This document shows, in pieces, positions 50,324 to 61,068 of a stretch of 64,000 nt of DNA. Position 1 is the stretch's first letter, and every line of letters begins with the position of its first letter. The stretch is from an uncultured bacterium (GTDB taxonomy: Bacteria > Bipolaricaulota > Bipolaricaulia > UBA7950 > UBA9294): positions 1 to 64,000 of the forward strand of contig CAIOGO010000021.1 in the NCBI GenBank assembly GCA_903857865.1, given 5' to 3'. Position numbers and translations under genes: made by a program. Below the pieces are notes generated by a model. That model had not been told where the DNA came from, searched no databases, and saw nothing but the letters and a program-made list of their open reading frames with translations.

Positions 50324-52069
50324 CTACTCGCCTTCACCGTCCGATAATTCCCACCGTTCACTCGGCGACGGTTTGCTGGAGTCGACCCACTCCCTCACCT
50401 TTTGCCGCAGCTCGGCGATGGTTACATAGGACCCCTCGTGGGTCCCGCTGAGAATGGAATCTGCTGAGCCCCTCAGCCATTTCAGCTCCTCGCACGTTTC
50501 GAAGTCGCTCCGATGGAGTTCACGCACTGCGTAGTAGGGCTTGTCCGCGGCTAGTTCGCAGCCGAAGTAGTGCAACTCGAAACTGGGAACCTGGGCAACC
50601 AGGGATCGCTTTGCAGCGCCTGTGCTGGGTTGCTGGATCACCTTGGCGATCTCCTCGTTCGCCGTCCACATCCCATTGCGACGCCACTTCCCATCGCGCT
50701 GGCTCTTGGGCGCGTCAGTATCATGCACAATCGTGTACGAGCTTCCGAACTGGTTGAGGATTCGGGCGAAGAGCACAAGGTTGCTCTTGCCCATACAATT
50801 CACAATGTGCACACCCCGCGACGCATCCGCCGCGCTGCGCTGGAGTAGTTCTGAATAGACGGCCTGTTCGGTCTCGCCCTCGACGAGCCAGACTTGGTCC
50901 GCGAAGAAGAACTCCGTCACGGTGGGATGGCATGAGCGTACCATGTGAAGATTCTCCCGTTCCTCGTCTGAGAAGGCGGCTCGGTCGGTCGAGAACATCC
51001 TAGTCTGCGAAGGCCCACTGCGCGCAACCCTCACGATTGTCGTGTGCGCCTTCGATACATCGATGAAGACGGGAGAGTGCGTGGTCGCGAGCACTTGCCA
51101 CTCTGAGACCTCAGAGAGGCCATACAGGGCCTCGCGAGCCGCTCGCACAATGGGCGGGTGCAGAAACGACTCCGGCTCCTCAATCAGGAGAATCCGCTGC
51201 CGTTCAGGAGCGATGGAGGCTTTCCCGTGTTTGAGTCGTCCGAGATCTGCGAGGGTTCCGATCGCCGACCACAAGAATGTGCGCCTCACGCCAGCACCTT
51301 GCTGGGCCAGGGGCAGCAGCGGATCACCTTCGCCCTGGATCTTGATGCAGCTGCCCGCTCCGACTACCTTCTCTGGCTCGAACTTGCCCACGTCCGGGGC
51401 GAACTCGACCCTGTAGCCAGGGAAGACCGTCGCCAGCCGGGAAGCGATTCGCGTCGTCGCATCCTTGAGTTGCACATCGATCTCTTCTGCGAGCTCATCT
51501 GTCAGTTTCTTGAGTTCCGCCCTGACTGCTGCGGCCCGTCCTTCGTCGCCCTTGAGTGTGCCTTTCACGGCAGCGGTCAGGATCTCGACGATTTGAGCCT
51601 CCGTGGTCGCGGGGTCGTCCGTCGGCCTGACCCTTAGTGGGGCAGGGATGCGGCTAACGATGAGGGTATCCCAGCCCCCAACTCCCCCTTTTCCCCACCC
51701 CTTGACCTCTGGATCCCAGGAGTACTTGGTGCCCTTCTCCTCCGGAGTAGTCCACTCCCACTTCACGCGAATGCAGTTCCCGTGGCGCGGGTCTTCGTGC
51801 TCCCACTTGGAGCCGATTGTCTGCCGATCCTCGTCTGTCAAGTCCGTGAATACGCCCTCGATGGTAATCGGGGTCGCAGTATCCTCGTTTCGGAAACGAG
51901 ATCTTGGCAGGGGTGACCCGACGCTCGCAAGGGCTTCATACGCGTCGAGTATCGTGGACTTCCCGACATTGTTCGGCCCTATCAGCACGACTATTCGGTC
52001 GATCTCGATCTCGCAGCCCTCCGCGCCAATGCATCCGAAGTTGGCCACCCGAATTGCCCCGAGTCTCAT
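50324..52069 (-). CDS. OLD-family ATP-dependent endonuclease (AAA/ABC ATPase plus TOPRIM)
   Basis: The 581-residue protein has an ABC-like ATPase: Walker A GPNNVGKST (31-39), Walker B ILLIEEPESFLHP (293-305) and the H-loop ATTHSPVF. The C-terminal TOPRIM nuclease has VWLVEGETEQAVYSELL (E398) and HDTDAP (D450, D452). OLD proteins cut DNA and many serve in phage defence. No UvrD-like helicase (gajB) lies beside it, so it is not a complete Gabija system. ATG 52069 has GGTGAG upstream. Confidence 0.88.
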   Translation of the reverse strand: MRLGAIRVANFGCIGAEGCEIEIDRIVVLIGPNNVGKSTILDAYEALASVGSPLPRSRFRNEDTATPITIEGVFTDLTDEDRQTIGSKWEHEDPRHGNCIRVKWEWTTPEEKGTKYSWDPEVKGWGKGGVGGWDTLIVSRIPAPLRVRPTDDPATTEAQIVEILTAAVKGTLKGDEGRAAAVRAELKKLTDELAEEIDVQLKDATTRIASRLATVFPGYRVEFAPDVGKFEPEKVVGAGSCIKIQGEGDPLLPLAQQGAGVRRTFLWSAIGTLADLGRLKHGKASIAPERQRILLIEEPESFLHPPIVRAAREALYGLSEVSEWQVLATTHSPVFIDVSKAHTTIVRVARSGPSQTRMFSTDRAAFSDEERENLHMVRSCHPTVTEFFFADQVWLVEGETEQAVYSELLQRSAADASRGVHIVNCMGKSNLVLFARILNQFGSSYTIVHDTDAPKSQRDGKWRRNGMWTANEEIAKVIQQPSTGAAKRSLVAQVPSFELHYFGCELAADKPYYAVRELHRSDFETCEELKWLRGSADSILSGTHEGSYVTIAELRQKVREWVDSSKPSPSERWELSDGEGE

Positions 52070-52216
52070 CGTCTCACCGCCCCCCGTCTGCACTCAGATG
52101 CAGAGCCTGGCCAAGCGAGCTGCGCCGCTCCCCAGCTTGCTTCGATTCGCGAGGCACTTCATGTCTCTACGACCGTCTTCCATGATGTTGTTCTTTCGTA
52201 CATGGCATCGGGTGCT

Positions 52217-52245
52217 ATCCTATATTCTGGCGACACTCTCTTCAA
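52217..52245 (-). promoter_or_regulatory. Candidate promoter for the OLD gene
   Basis: TTGAAG (52245-52240), 17 bases, TAGGAT (52222-52217) on the minus strand; implies a leader of ~140 bases. Divergent from the TetR promoter. Confidence 0.4.
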
Positions 52246-52272
52246 CTGCGCGACTCGGCAACCTCCGCGCAC

Positions 52273-52300
52273 TTGACAGTAGCGAACTCCTTCGTAGAAT
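52273..52300 (+). promoter_or_regulatory. Promoter for the tetR-type gene
   Basis: A perfect TTGACA (52273-52278) is followed after 16 bases by TAGAAT (52295-52300). The palindromic operator begins at the next base. Confidence 0.7.
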
Positions 52301-52320
52301 ATGAATGAACGTTCATTCAT
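52301..52320. promoter_or_regulatory. Perfect 20-base palindromic operator
   Basis: ATGAATGAAC reads identically from both strands (with GTTCATTCAT). It starts directly after the -10 box, covering the expected transcript start, 12 bases before the tetR ATG. TetR proteins bind such palindromes, so autoregulation is very likely. Confidence 0.8.
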
Positions 52321-52332
52321 ACGGAGGCGACG

Positions 52333-52932
52333 ATGGCGAACGACCCGGCGAAGCAGGACCTGATTCGCAACGCAGCGATCCGCGTGTTCGCCCGGAAGGG
52401 CTTTCACGCGACGCGAGCGGAGGAGATTGCCGAAGAGGCCGGGATCGCTGTCGGCACGATCTACAACTACTTCGAGAGCAAGGCTCAAGTCCTGCTCTCC
52501 ATTTTCGAGCGTGAGTTCGAGGAGGAAGTCGGGCTCTACGAATCGATGGCGAAGAGCGGTGTGTCGGTGCGCGAGCGCTTCAGCAAGATCCTCAGTGCGC
52601 ACTTCGCACGGCTTGCGGAGTCGCGCGACCTAGCAGTGGTCCTCGTGCGCGAGCGCTACAACGGGTCGGGCGAGATCGGCGAGGCCATGGCGAAGATGCA
52701 GCGCAAGATGCTCGACAGGATCGAGAAGCTCATCCAGGACGGCGTGGACGCAGGATGGCTGCGCACCTGCAACGTGCGCATGGTTGCGCCGGCGCTGTTC
52801 GCCATCGTTCAGTCCATCGGCGAGGCGGCAATGATCTACCCGGAGTCCCAGCAGAAGGCATTCCTCGCCCGGGCGCCCGAGGAGCTCGCAGGCCTCATAT
52901 GGAACGGGCTCGGACGCGAGGAGGCGGCATGA
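52333..52932 (+). CDS. TetR/AcrR-family transcriptional regulator
   Basis: The 199-residue protein has an N-terminal TetR HTH (about 10-55): AAIRVFARKGFHATRAEEIA and AVGTIYNYFESKAQVL. The C-terminal helical ligand-binding half (FSKILSAHFARLAESRDLAV) matches regulators of RND-type or fatty-acid-related loci. The ATG at 52333 has GGAGG upstream. It ends with an ATGA overlap with the next small gene, so it was once part of an exporter operon. Confidence 0.94.
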   Translation: MANDPAKQDLIRNAAIRVFARKGFHATRAEEIAEEAGIAVGTIYNYFESKAQVLLSIFEREFEEEVGLYESMAKSGVSVRERFSKILSAHFARLAESRDLAVVLVRERYNGSGEIGEAMAKMQRKMLDRIEKLIQDGVDAGWLRTCNVRMVAPALFAIVQSIGEAAMIYPESQQKAFLARAPEELAGLIWNGLGREEAA

Positions 52933-53099
52933 CACGTCGGCTCGCAGCAGTCCTCACGGTTCTCGTCATTCTCGCTGCCGCAGCACGCACCCTGGATGCT
53001 ACGCCCACGGCGCGCAGGGAGGAGACCCCTCCCGCGCAGAACCCGGGGCGGGAGGGGTCACCGCCTCCTCCGCAGCTCCCGGAGGGAGAGGAGGCGTAA
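52929..53099 (+). CDS. Small secreted or membrane-anchored protein (56 aa)
   Basis: The 56-residue frame has an N-terminal hydrophobic signal (RLAAVLTVLVILAAAARTL) and a low-complexity Pro/Glu-rich tail. It overlaps tetR by 4 bases, and the last base of its TAA is the first base of the next ATG. It may be the remnant of a larger periplasmic protein (for example the N-terminus of the LolA-like protein that follows) rather than a functional gene. Confidence 0.45.
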   Translation: MTRRLAAVLTVLVILAAAARTLDATPTARREETPPAQNPGREGSPPPPQLPEGEEA

Positions 53100-53347
53100 T
53101 GCGCCACTGGATGGATCGTCGATCACGCCTGGCTGACGCTCGCCGTCGTCGTCGCGATCACCGTCTTCTTCCTCGTCTTCATCCCGAAACTCCAGCTGCA
53201 GACCAACTTCGGCAAGTACTTGCCGGACAGTGACCGTTCGGTGCAGATGATGCGGAACGCGGAGAGGATCTTCGGCTCGCAGGAATCCTTCATGGTCCTC
53301 GTCGAGACGCCGGACACGGTCTTCACCGTCGAGACAATCGCCGACCC
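53099..53347 (+). pseudogene. RND/MMPL-type exporter, N-terminal remnant
   Basis: A strong ribosome-binding site (GGAGG) precedes ATG 53099, but the frame that follows (MRHWMDRRSRL) does not encode the exporter. One or two bases later the frame changes to IVDHAWLTLAVVVAITVFFL and VFIPKLQLQTNFGKYLPDSD, the N-terminus of an RND-superfamily exporter (one membrane helix and the start of the outer loop), continuing RIFGSQESFMVLVETPDTVF. It breaks off near residue 80. The remaining ~700+ residues are missing, and LolA-like sequence follows directly. Confidence 0.75.
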
Positions 53348-53890
53348 GATCTCGGTCAGACCCAGCAGCTCGTGTCGAGCAGCGAACGTACAGGCAGCTT
53401 CTCCGGGTCGAACATCCAATTCGACCAGATGGGCCGCAGCAAGCTCTCCTCCAAGTTCGACGCGGAGCTCCTCGGCGAGACGACGCTCACCGTGAGTGTG
53501 GATGGCGTGCCGCAGGACCGCAGGGTCTACGTCCTCCGCCTGGTGGCGAACGCCCAGACGAACCCAAGCGAGAGCTTCCCCGAGCGCACGATGTGGGTGG
53601 ACGCGGAGCAGTACCTCGTCCTCGCCTCGGAGAGCAAGAACACGGTCGGGAAGCTCGAGAGCGCGCTGCGCGCCGACGCCCTCGTCACGTTCAGGGACCG
53701 TCTCGAGTACGCCGTGATGACGGTGTCGAACGTGCTCGACAACAGCTGGACGACGGTGAGGGTCACCGACCGGGAGGACGTGGGCGAACTCGCGGACAAC
53801 CTGTTCGACCCAGCGCTCTTGCCGCAGTTCGACCCGCGGCAGTTCAACGATCGGCTGCAAGTCCAGGTGCCCGACCCGATCTGCCCGTAG
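53348..53890 (+). pseudogene. LolA-like outer-membrane lipoprotein-sorting domain, N-truncated
   Basis: The frame from about 53345 reads DLGQTQQLVSSSERTGSFSG, then GRSKLSSKFDAELLGETTLT and MWVDAEQYLVLASESKN, matching the C-terminal two thirds of the LolA-like protein usually encoded beside RND exporters of this kind. Its true start and signal peptide are gone and the frame joins the exporter remnant at a deletion junction. A GTG at 53372 could start a 172-residue fragment, but no ribosome-binding site precedes it. Confidence 0.65.
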
Positions 53891-53920
53891 GCATCTCACG
53901 AAGAGGGAGAACACCGGTGT

Positions 53921-53951
53921 GGGCAGCCGCTGCGCTGCTGCCCTCTTCATT
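53921..53951 (+). terminator. Terminator after the RND/LolA remnant
   Basis: GGGCAGC pairs with GCTGCCC across a 9-base loop, followed by TCTTCATT. Confidence 0.5.
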
Positions 53952-53999
53952 GGACACAACCCGTCGCGAGGGTCGCTCTCCCTGTGAGATCGTCGCTCG

Positions 54000-55964
54000 T
54001 CAGCTTCGCGACGGGCCGTGGGGCCTGCGGACGTAGCGGCGCCAGGCGTCGCGGCCCTCGGTCTTAGCCACGTACATGGCCGCATCGGCGTTCTGAAGAA
54101 GATGCGTGCTGTTGTCCGCGTCGTCGGGGTAAACCGCAATGCCAATGCTGGCGGACAGCCCAAGGCTTCCGTCGTTCTCGATGTCAAAGGAGTCGCGCAG
54201 GGCGCGCAAGACCTTCTCCGCGGCGATCTCCGCGTCCTTCGGATTGTCGATGCCGGGGAGGAGGACGACGAACTCGTCGCCGCCAAGGCGAGCGATCGTA
54301 TCGCTCGCGCGCAGTACGTCTCGCAGGCGGATGCTCACTTCCTGCAGCACGCGGTCGCCGGCGGCGTGCCCGTGCGTGTCGTTGACCTCCTTGAATCGAT
54401 CGAGGTCAAGGTAGAACACGGCCAGCCGCTCGAGGTTGCGCATGGCGCGCGCGATCTCAAGTCTGAGGACATCATCGAGCGCCCCGCGCGTCAGGAGACC
54501 CGTCAGCGGATCGTGCGTCGCGAGGAACGACAGCTTCTCCTGATTGCGCAGCAGTTCGGTCACATCGCGGATGATACCCTGGTACACGCGCTCCGTTCCG
54601 CCCGACGGCGCCTCGAGGATGCTCGTCAGGAGACAGCGCACGTGCGCACCGTCCTTCCGCTTCAGCGTGACGGGGTAGCTCGCAACGAACCCTTTCTCTT
54701 GGATGGCAACCCGGAACGCCTCTCGATCCTCCGGGCGGACGTAGAGCGCGCTTGCCGAGATCGCCAGGATTTCCTCTTTCGTGTAGCCGAAGAGGTCGAC
54801 GAGCGCTTGATTCGCGTCGATGAAGCGCCCGTCTTCCGACGTGATGTAGATCGGGTCGCGCGACGATTCGAACAAGTTGTGGTACTGCCGCTCGCTCTGT
54901 GCAAGCGCCGCGCGGGACTCTTCAATCGATGCGAGCATGCCGTTGATGCTCGTCCCGAGGCGCGCGAGCTCGTCTTTCCCTCCCGACGGCACGCGCCGCG
55001 ATGTGTCTTGCTCGCGGGCGATTCTCGCGACGTTCCGCGTCAGGCGAGCGGTGCGCGCCAGGACACGCGAGTCGAGGAAGACCAAGAAGCCCCCGCCGAG
55101 GAACGCCAGCATGGACAGAAGCACAATCATCAGGTTCCGCAAGGCCAAGACACCCACCCGGTAGGCGTCACGCGGAATCTCCACGCCAAGGACGGCGAGC
55201 GGCGCGCCCAACAGGTCCCGCCACACGGTGTATCCAGCCACGGTCTCGGCGTTGAGCGGCACGACAACGGACGGCGGCTCGTTCGGATCCCCTCCCGACA
55301 GCTGCGTCAACAAGCCGGGATCGTTCCGCGGATCGTCCATGCTCCGGAACTGGAGAGCGAGGCTGACTTGGGCGGCCAGGCGGCCCATCTCGGTCGCGGT
55401 GAGCGTGCGCACGATCACGAGAATCCCCCGCACCGGCGGCTCATGAAGGCTGTTGAGAATCGGGTGCACAGCGACAAGGGCCAGCTCGTCACCGAAAGCA
55501 ACGAGGCCAGCGAGACTGGACGTGTCATCCGCCGACCGGCCGAGCGCCACAATGGAATTCAGCGCCACCATCTGAGCTTCAGACATAGGCGCCGCCTCGT
55601 TCAACTCCAAGTTGAAGCCTCGGGCGTCGACGAGACCCCCGGCGGAGTCGAAGAACGCCATCCCGTTGAGGCGCAGGTTGGTGAACGTCTCAGCGAAGAG
55701 GTTCTGCTCCGCGAACCCCGGATCCGCACCCGTCACGAAGCCGACGGTGTCGTCCCACGAGGCCCAATCGTGAGCGGTCGCTTCCAGCGCCGTCAGTTCG
55801 GTCGCCATCGCGCTGCGCGCCCGGCCGATGTCCTTCCGCACTTCCGTGCGCTCGATGCCCAGGAACGTGCGCTTCAAGTGCGGCAAGGCAACGCCCAACA
55901 GGAGGCCAACCACAACAGCGACCATGACGCCGATGCTCAGGATCACCTGCGCTCGAAGTCGCAT
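54000..55964 (-). CDS. Membrane sensor diguanylate cyclase (CHASE4-HAMP-PAS-GGDEF)
   Basis: The 654-residue protein has an N-terminal helix (about 7-27), a periplasmic CHASE4-like domain (to ~270), a second helix (MIVLLSMLAFLGGGFLVFL), HAMP, PAS (SRDPIYITSEDGRFIDANQA) and a GGDEF domain. GGDEF is intact, and RASD five residues before it is an I-site (RxxD) for product inhibition. It makes c-di-GMP in response to a periplasmic or cytoplasmic signal. The ATG is at 55964. No EAL domain is present. Confidence 0.93.
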   Translation of the reverse strand: MRLRAQVILSIGVMVAVVVGLLLGVALPHLKRTFLGIERTEVRKDIGRARSAMATELTALEATAHDWASWDDTVGFVTGADPGFAEQNLFAETFTNLRLNGMAFFDSAGGLVDARGFNLELNEAAPMSEAQMVALNSIVALGRSADDTSSLAGLVAFGDELALVAVHPILNSLHEPPVRGILVIVRTLTATEMGRLAAQVSLALQFRSMDDPRNDPGLLTQLSGGDPNEPPSVVVPLNAETVAGYTVWRDLLGAPLAVLGVEIPRDAYRVGVLALRNLMIVLLSMLAFLGGGFLVFLDSRVLARTARLTRNVARIAREQDTSRRVPSGGKDELARLGTSINGMLASIEESRAALAQSERQYHNLFESSRDPIYITSEDGRFIDANQALVDLFGYTKEEILAISASALYVRPEDREAFRVAIQEKGFVASYPVTLKRKDGAHVRCLLTSILEAPSGGTERVYQGIIRDVTELLRNQEKLSFLATHDPLTGLLTRGALDDVLRLEIARAMRNLERLAVFYLDLDRFKEVNDTHGHAAGDRVLQEVSIRLRDVLRASDTIARLGGDEFVVLLPGIDNPKDAEIAAEKVLRALRDSFDIENDGSLGLSASIGIAVYPDDADNSTHLLQNADAAMYVAKTEGRDAWRRYVRRPHGPSRS

Positions 55965-56089
55965 CTAGGCTGCGCTCCTCGATGGCTCGTTGTCGCTGCG
56001 GCGCATCTCGTTCACGTCTCGATCGTACCTCACCACAAGCGCACTCTAGACTCCGGGAGCGGTCACGGCAAATGCAGCTGCCTCGCCGG

Positions 56090-56106
56090 GGGACGACGAT
56101 CGTCCC
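56090..56106 (-). terminator. Weak hairpin after guaA
   Basis: GGGACGA pairs with TCGTCCC with a 3-base loop about 20 bases after the guaA stop. No T-run follows on the minus strand. Confidence 0.3.
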
Positions 56107-56127
56107 ATGGAAGCGATGAGATCGAGC

Positions 56128-57642
<1,515 letters not shown>

Positions 57643-57659
57643 AGCTCCCGCTCCTCCCG

Positions 57660-58667
57660 CTACTTGTACTTCTCTGCGCTGCCCTTGTAGGCCACGCCCT
57701 TCTGCTCCTCGGTGCGGTCGGTGGCCGGCGGCGGGGTCGGGACCAAGGACGCGACCCGGGCGTAGAGCTCATCGGTCATCGTGAAGTCCGCCGCGGCGAG
57801 CGAGGGCTCCAGTTGTTCGACGCTGCGCGCGCCGAGAATCGGCGCCGTCATCGCCGGGTGGGACTTGACCCACGCCACAGCGAGGGTTGCTGGGTGGACG
57901 CCCACCTCACGCGCCAACACGGCGAGTGTCTCCGCTGCGTCGTAGTACGCCCTTTCGCCGTACCGAACGGCGTACATCTGATTTTCGACCAGACGGCCGC
58001 GCTCGGGTCTTCTTTCCACGCCGTATTTCCCGGAAAGGAGACCACCGCCAAGAGGGCTGTAGCTGACAACGCCGAGACCCTCCGCGCGCGCCAGAGGCAG
58101 GATCTCCACCTCGGCCTGCCTCTTCACGAGACTGTACATGGGTTGGATGCAGGAGAATCCGACCAGAGCCTCGCGGCGGGAGATCCCAAGGGCCGTCGCG
58201 ATCTGCCATGCGGCCCAATTGCTCACTCCAATGTAGAGCGCCTTACCTTGCCGCACGACGAGGTCGAGAGCGCGCAGGGTCTCGTCGATCGGCGTCGACG
58301 GGTCGAAGGCGTGGACGAACAGGATCTCGACGCGATCGGTGCGCAGGCGCCGCAGGCTGGCTTCGAGGGAAGCGACGATGTGTCGTCGCGATAGCCCTCG
58401 GTCGTTGGGATCCGAACCCATCGGGAATCCGACCTTCGTCGTGAGCACCACTCGATCGCGCTCTGGCTCAACGAGACTTCCGAGGATCTCTTCCGCGCGG
58501 CCGGCGGAGTAGACGTTGGCACAGTCGAAGAAGTCCACGCCCGCCTCGCGTGCGCGCCGGTACAGCGAGGCCGACGTCCTCTCATCGGCAACGTCTCCGA
58601 ACGACATCGTCCCGAAGCAGAGCTCCGAAACCCGAATCCCCGTCAAGCCGAGCAGCCGGTGTTCCAT
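57660..58667 (-). CDS. Aldo/keto reductase
   Basis: The 335-residue protein has the AKR barrel: [36 protein letters not shown] (Asp and Tyr of the tetrad), [11 protein letters not shown] (Lys), [13 protein letters not shown] (His) and [10 protein letters not shown]. It reduces an unknown carbonyl with NAD(P)H. ATG 58667 is chosen as the family start; a G-run is upstream. It probably shares a transcript with guaA. Confidence 0.92.
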   Translation of the reverse strand: MEHRLLGLTGIRVSELCFGTMSFGDVADERTSASLYRRAREAGVDFFDCANVYSAGRAEEILGSLVEPERDRVVLTTKVGFPMGSDPNDRGLSRRHIVASLEASLRRLRTDRVEILFVHAFDPSTPIDETLRALDLVVRQGKALYIGVSNWAAWQIATALGISRREALVGFSCIQPMYSLVKRQAEVEILPLARAEGLGVVSYSPLGGGLLSGKYGVERRPERGRLVENQMYAVRYGERAYYDAAETLAVLAREVGVHPATLAVAWVKSHPAMTAPILGARSVEQLEPSLAAADFTMTDELYARVASLVPTPPPATDRTEEQKGVAYKGSAEKYK

Positions 58668-58750
58668 CTCGATCGCCCCCCCCCTCGTCCGCGTTGGCTC
58701 TCGATCATAGCTTTCTCGCGCGAAGCCCGCTAGGATCCGGTCCGCCACGA

Positions 58751-58779
58751 TTGACCGTCGCGGCCAGAGTCGGTAGTGT
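58751..58779 (+). promoter_or_regulatory. Promoter for the glycosyltransferase-like gene
   Basis: TTGACC (58751-58756), 17 bases, TAGTGT (58774-58779); leader about 28 bases with GGGGAG before the start. Confidence 0.5.
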
Positions 58780-58814
58780 CTCCCTGCGGCGCCTGGAGCG
58801 CCGTGGGGAGCAGC

Positions 58815-59858
58815 GTGCGCATCGTCTACGGAGTCCAGAGCACGGGAAAGGGTCACCTGTCAAGATTCCTCGGCCTGTTGCCGCTATTCCGTCGCGACGG
58901 CCATGAACTCCTGGTCCTTGTGACCGGCCGGTGGGATCCTCCCGGCTACTTCCTCGACGCGCTCGCGGGAACGCGTTTCCGCCGGTTCCCAGGCTTGCCG
59001 ATGGTCGCCGACGGCGTCGGAGGCATCTCCAAGCGGGGTACGGTGAAAGCGTTCGCCACCCGTCTCCCCGGGCTGTTCAACAGCTTCCGCAAGGCGCACC
59101 GATGGATCAGCGCATTCGATCCGGACTTGATCGTCAGCGACTTCGACCCGGTCACCGGATCCCCGTTCGTCGCTCCCGGCACCTTCAAGGTGGGCATCGG
59201 CAACTACTTCACGCCCGCGCGCCGGGACGTCGAACACCCGGCAGGCCTTCGCCGGGAACGGTTCAACGTCCGCGTCGCCGACAAGATGATCACGAGCGGA
59301 CTCGATGTGAGAATCGGCTGCCACTTCTATCCGCTCGACGACGAGTGTCTCCCCCCGATTCTTCGGCCCGAAACGCTCACCATGGCGCCCGAGAACCGCG
59401 GCCACCTTGTCGTCTACCACGCCTTCCCGGGATTGCTCCCCCCGGTCCTGGCGTACGCAACCTCCCACCCCGCGACGCCCGTCATCCTGTATGGATACGA
59501 GACGAGGCCGCGCGGCCTTCCGGACAACGTCCGCCTGGAGGCGAACGCCGACCGCTTCCTCCGCGACCTCGCGACCTGCGAGGCGTTTGTCGGGACGGCT
59601 GGGTTTCAGTCGGTTGCCGAGGCGTTCTACTTCGGAAAGAAGATCGTCGTCCAGCCGATTGAGGGCCACTACGAACAGAAGTGGAACGCGTCACAACTCG
59701 AGCTTCACGGTATGGGGAAGTGCTGTCGCGGGGACCTCGAGGCCGATCTTGCGCAGCCGTTCGACCACGCCCTGCACGAGCGCCTCGTCCCGTGGTATCG
59801 GAGCGGGGCGGAACGCCACTACCAGCGCATTTTGAGCTACCTCCCCGACGCGCAGTGA
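58815..59858 (+). CDS. Glycosyltransferase-like protein (MJ1255 type, GT-B)
   Basis: The 347-residue protein opens RIVYGVQSTGKGHLSRFLGL, the start of MJ1255-type GT-B proteins, and has a late AFVGTAGFQSVAEAFYFGKK and QPIEGHYEQKWNA, resembling the nucleotide-sugar-binding half. The substrate is unknown; such proteins are often linked to lipid or cell-surface glycosylation. GTG 58815 has GGGGAG four bases upstream. It is convergent with the amidohydrolase. Confidence 0.75.
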   Translation: MRIVYGVQSTGKGHLSRFLGLLPLFRRDGHELLVLVTGRWDPPGYFLDALAGTRFRRFPGLPMVADGVGGISKRGTVKAFATRLPGLFNSFRKAHRWISAFDPDLIVSDFDPVTGSPFVAPGTFKVGIGNYFTPARRDVEHPAGLRRERFNVRVADKMITSGLDVRIGCHFYPLDDECLPPILRPETLTMAPENRGHLVVYHAFPGLLPPVLAYATSHPATPVILYGYETRPRGLPDNVRLEANADRFLRDLATCEAFVGTAGFQSVAEAFYFGKKIVVQPIEGHYEQKWNASQLELHGMGKCCRGDLEADLAQPFDHALHERLVPWYRSGAERHYQRILSYLPDAQ

Positions 59859-59868
59859 CGAGGGCGTT

Positions 59869-61068
59869 CTACTCTGTCTCGCCCGCGTACACCGTGCGGC
59901 CGTCGATCAGCACGCGCTCGACGCGGGAGTGCGCGATGTCAAAGGGATGCGCGGTCAGCACCGCGAGATCGGCGTCTTTACCCGGCTCGAGCGATCCGAC
60001 GCGATCGTCGATCCTCAGGATCTCGGCCGGAGTCAGCGTGATCGCCCGCAACGCCTCCGCCTCGTCCATGCCCTCGTTCACGGCCAGCGCGGCGTTGAGG
60101 GTGAGGTAGCGCGTCGCCGATCCTTCGTCGGTTTGAATCGCGACCTTCACGCCCGCGCGGGAGAGAAGCCCGGCATTGCGGGGCGTGAGCCCGCGCAGTT
60201 CGAGCTTCATCCGCGAGAAGAGCACCGGGCCGGGAATGCACGGGATCCGTTTCTCGGCCAGGATGTCGGCGATCTTGTACCCCTCGGTGGCATGGATGAG
60301 CACGAGGTCGAGGTGGAACTCCTCGGCGATCCGGATCGCGGTCATGATGTCGTCGGCACGGTGAGCGTGAATGTGGGTTGGGATCTCGCGCGAGAGCGCG
60401 CTCGCAAGCACCTCGAGCCGCAGGTCACGCTCGAACGGCTCCGGCCGCTGCGCGCCTTTCGCACGTTTGGAGAACGCCGCGACCTTCTCCTCGTGCCGCG
60501 CTTTGCGCTCGATGTAGTTCTGGGCCTTGGCCAGCGCTTCGCGCAACACGCCCGCGCTGCCCATGCGTGTGGATGGTGCCTTCTTCTGTTCACCGTAGAC
60601 GCGCTTCGGGTTCTCGCCAAGCGCCATCTTCAGCGCCGCCGGGGCACGCACCAGCATCTCCTCGACCGTGCGGCCCGCGGTCTTCACAATGGCGGTCTGG
60701 CCGCCGACGATGTTGGCACTGCCGGGGCTCGTGTTGATGGTCGTGATACCCGCGCGGCGCAAGTCAGCAAAGGCGAGGTCCTCGGGGTGGATGGCATCGA
60801 TCGCGCGGAGGTGCGGAGTGACCGGGTCGGTCATCTCGTTCCCGTCGTAGTATCGGGCGTCGATTCCGTCAGCGAACAGCGCGACGTGACAGTGGGCCTC
60901 GACGAGCCCCGGCACGACAAACCGTCCCCTAGCATCGACGATCTCAGCGGCCTTCGGGATACGGCGCACGCTTCCGACAGCCGTGATCCTCCCGCGCTCG
61001 ACCGCCACGTCGGCCCTTTCGAATCGCATCTCCGGCGTGAGAACCAATCCACCTTGGATGAGAAGCAC
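59869..61068 (-). CDS. Amidohydrolase-superfamily protein
   Basis: The 399-residue protein has the amidohydrolase metal pattern: FVVPGLVEAHCHVALFADGI, IHAHRADDIMTAIRI, LIHATEGYKIAD and IQTDEGSATRYLTLN, with a C-terminal GSLEPGKDADLAVL (imidazolonepropionase-like return to the beta-sandwich). It hydrolyses an unknown ring or amide. A possible start at the ATG 61068 fits the family (LLIQGGLVLTPEMRFE). Confidence 0.88.
   Translation of the reverse strand: MLLIQGGLVLTPEMRFERADVAVERGRITAVGSVRRIPKAAEIVDARGRFVVPGLVEAHCHVALFADGIDARYYDGNEMTDPVTPHLRAIDAIHPEDLAFADLRRAGITTINTSPGSANIVGGQTAIVKTAGRTVEEMLVRAPAALKMALGENPKRVYGEQKKAPSTRMGSAGVLREALAKAQNYIERKARHEEKVAAFSKRAKGAQRPEPFERDLRLEVLASALSREIPTHIHAHRADDIMTAIRIAEEFHLDLVLIHATEGYKIADILAEKRIPCIPGPVLFSRMKLELRGLTPRNAGLLSRAGVKVAIQTDEGSATRYLTLNAALAVNEGMDEAEALRAITLTPAEILRIDDRVGSLEPGKDADLAVLTAHPFDIAHSRVERVLIDGRTVYAGETE

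Noticed and set aside
50324-52069. Complete Gabija system
   Set aside because: The OLD protein could be GajA-like, but there is no adjacent UvrD-type gajB; the helicase at the window start is 50 kb away.
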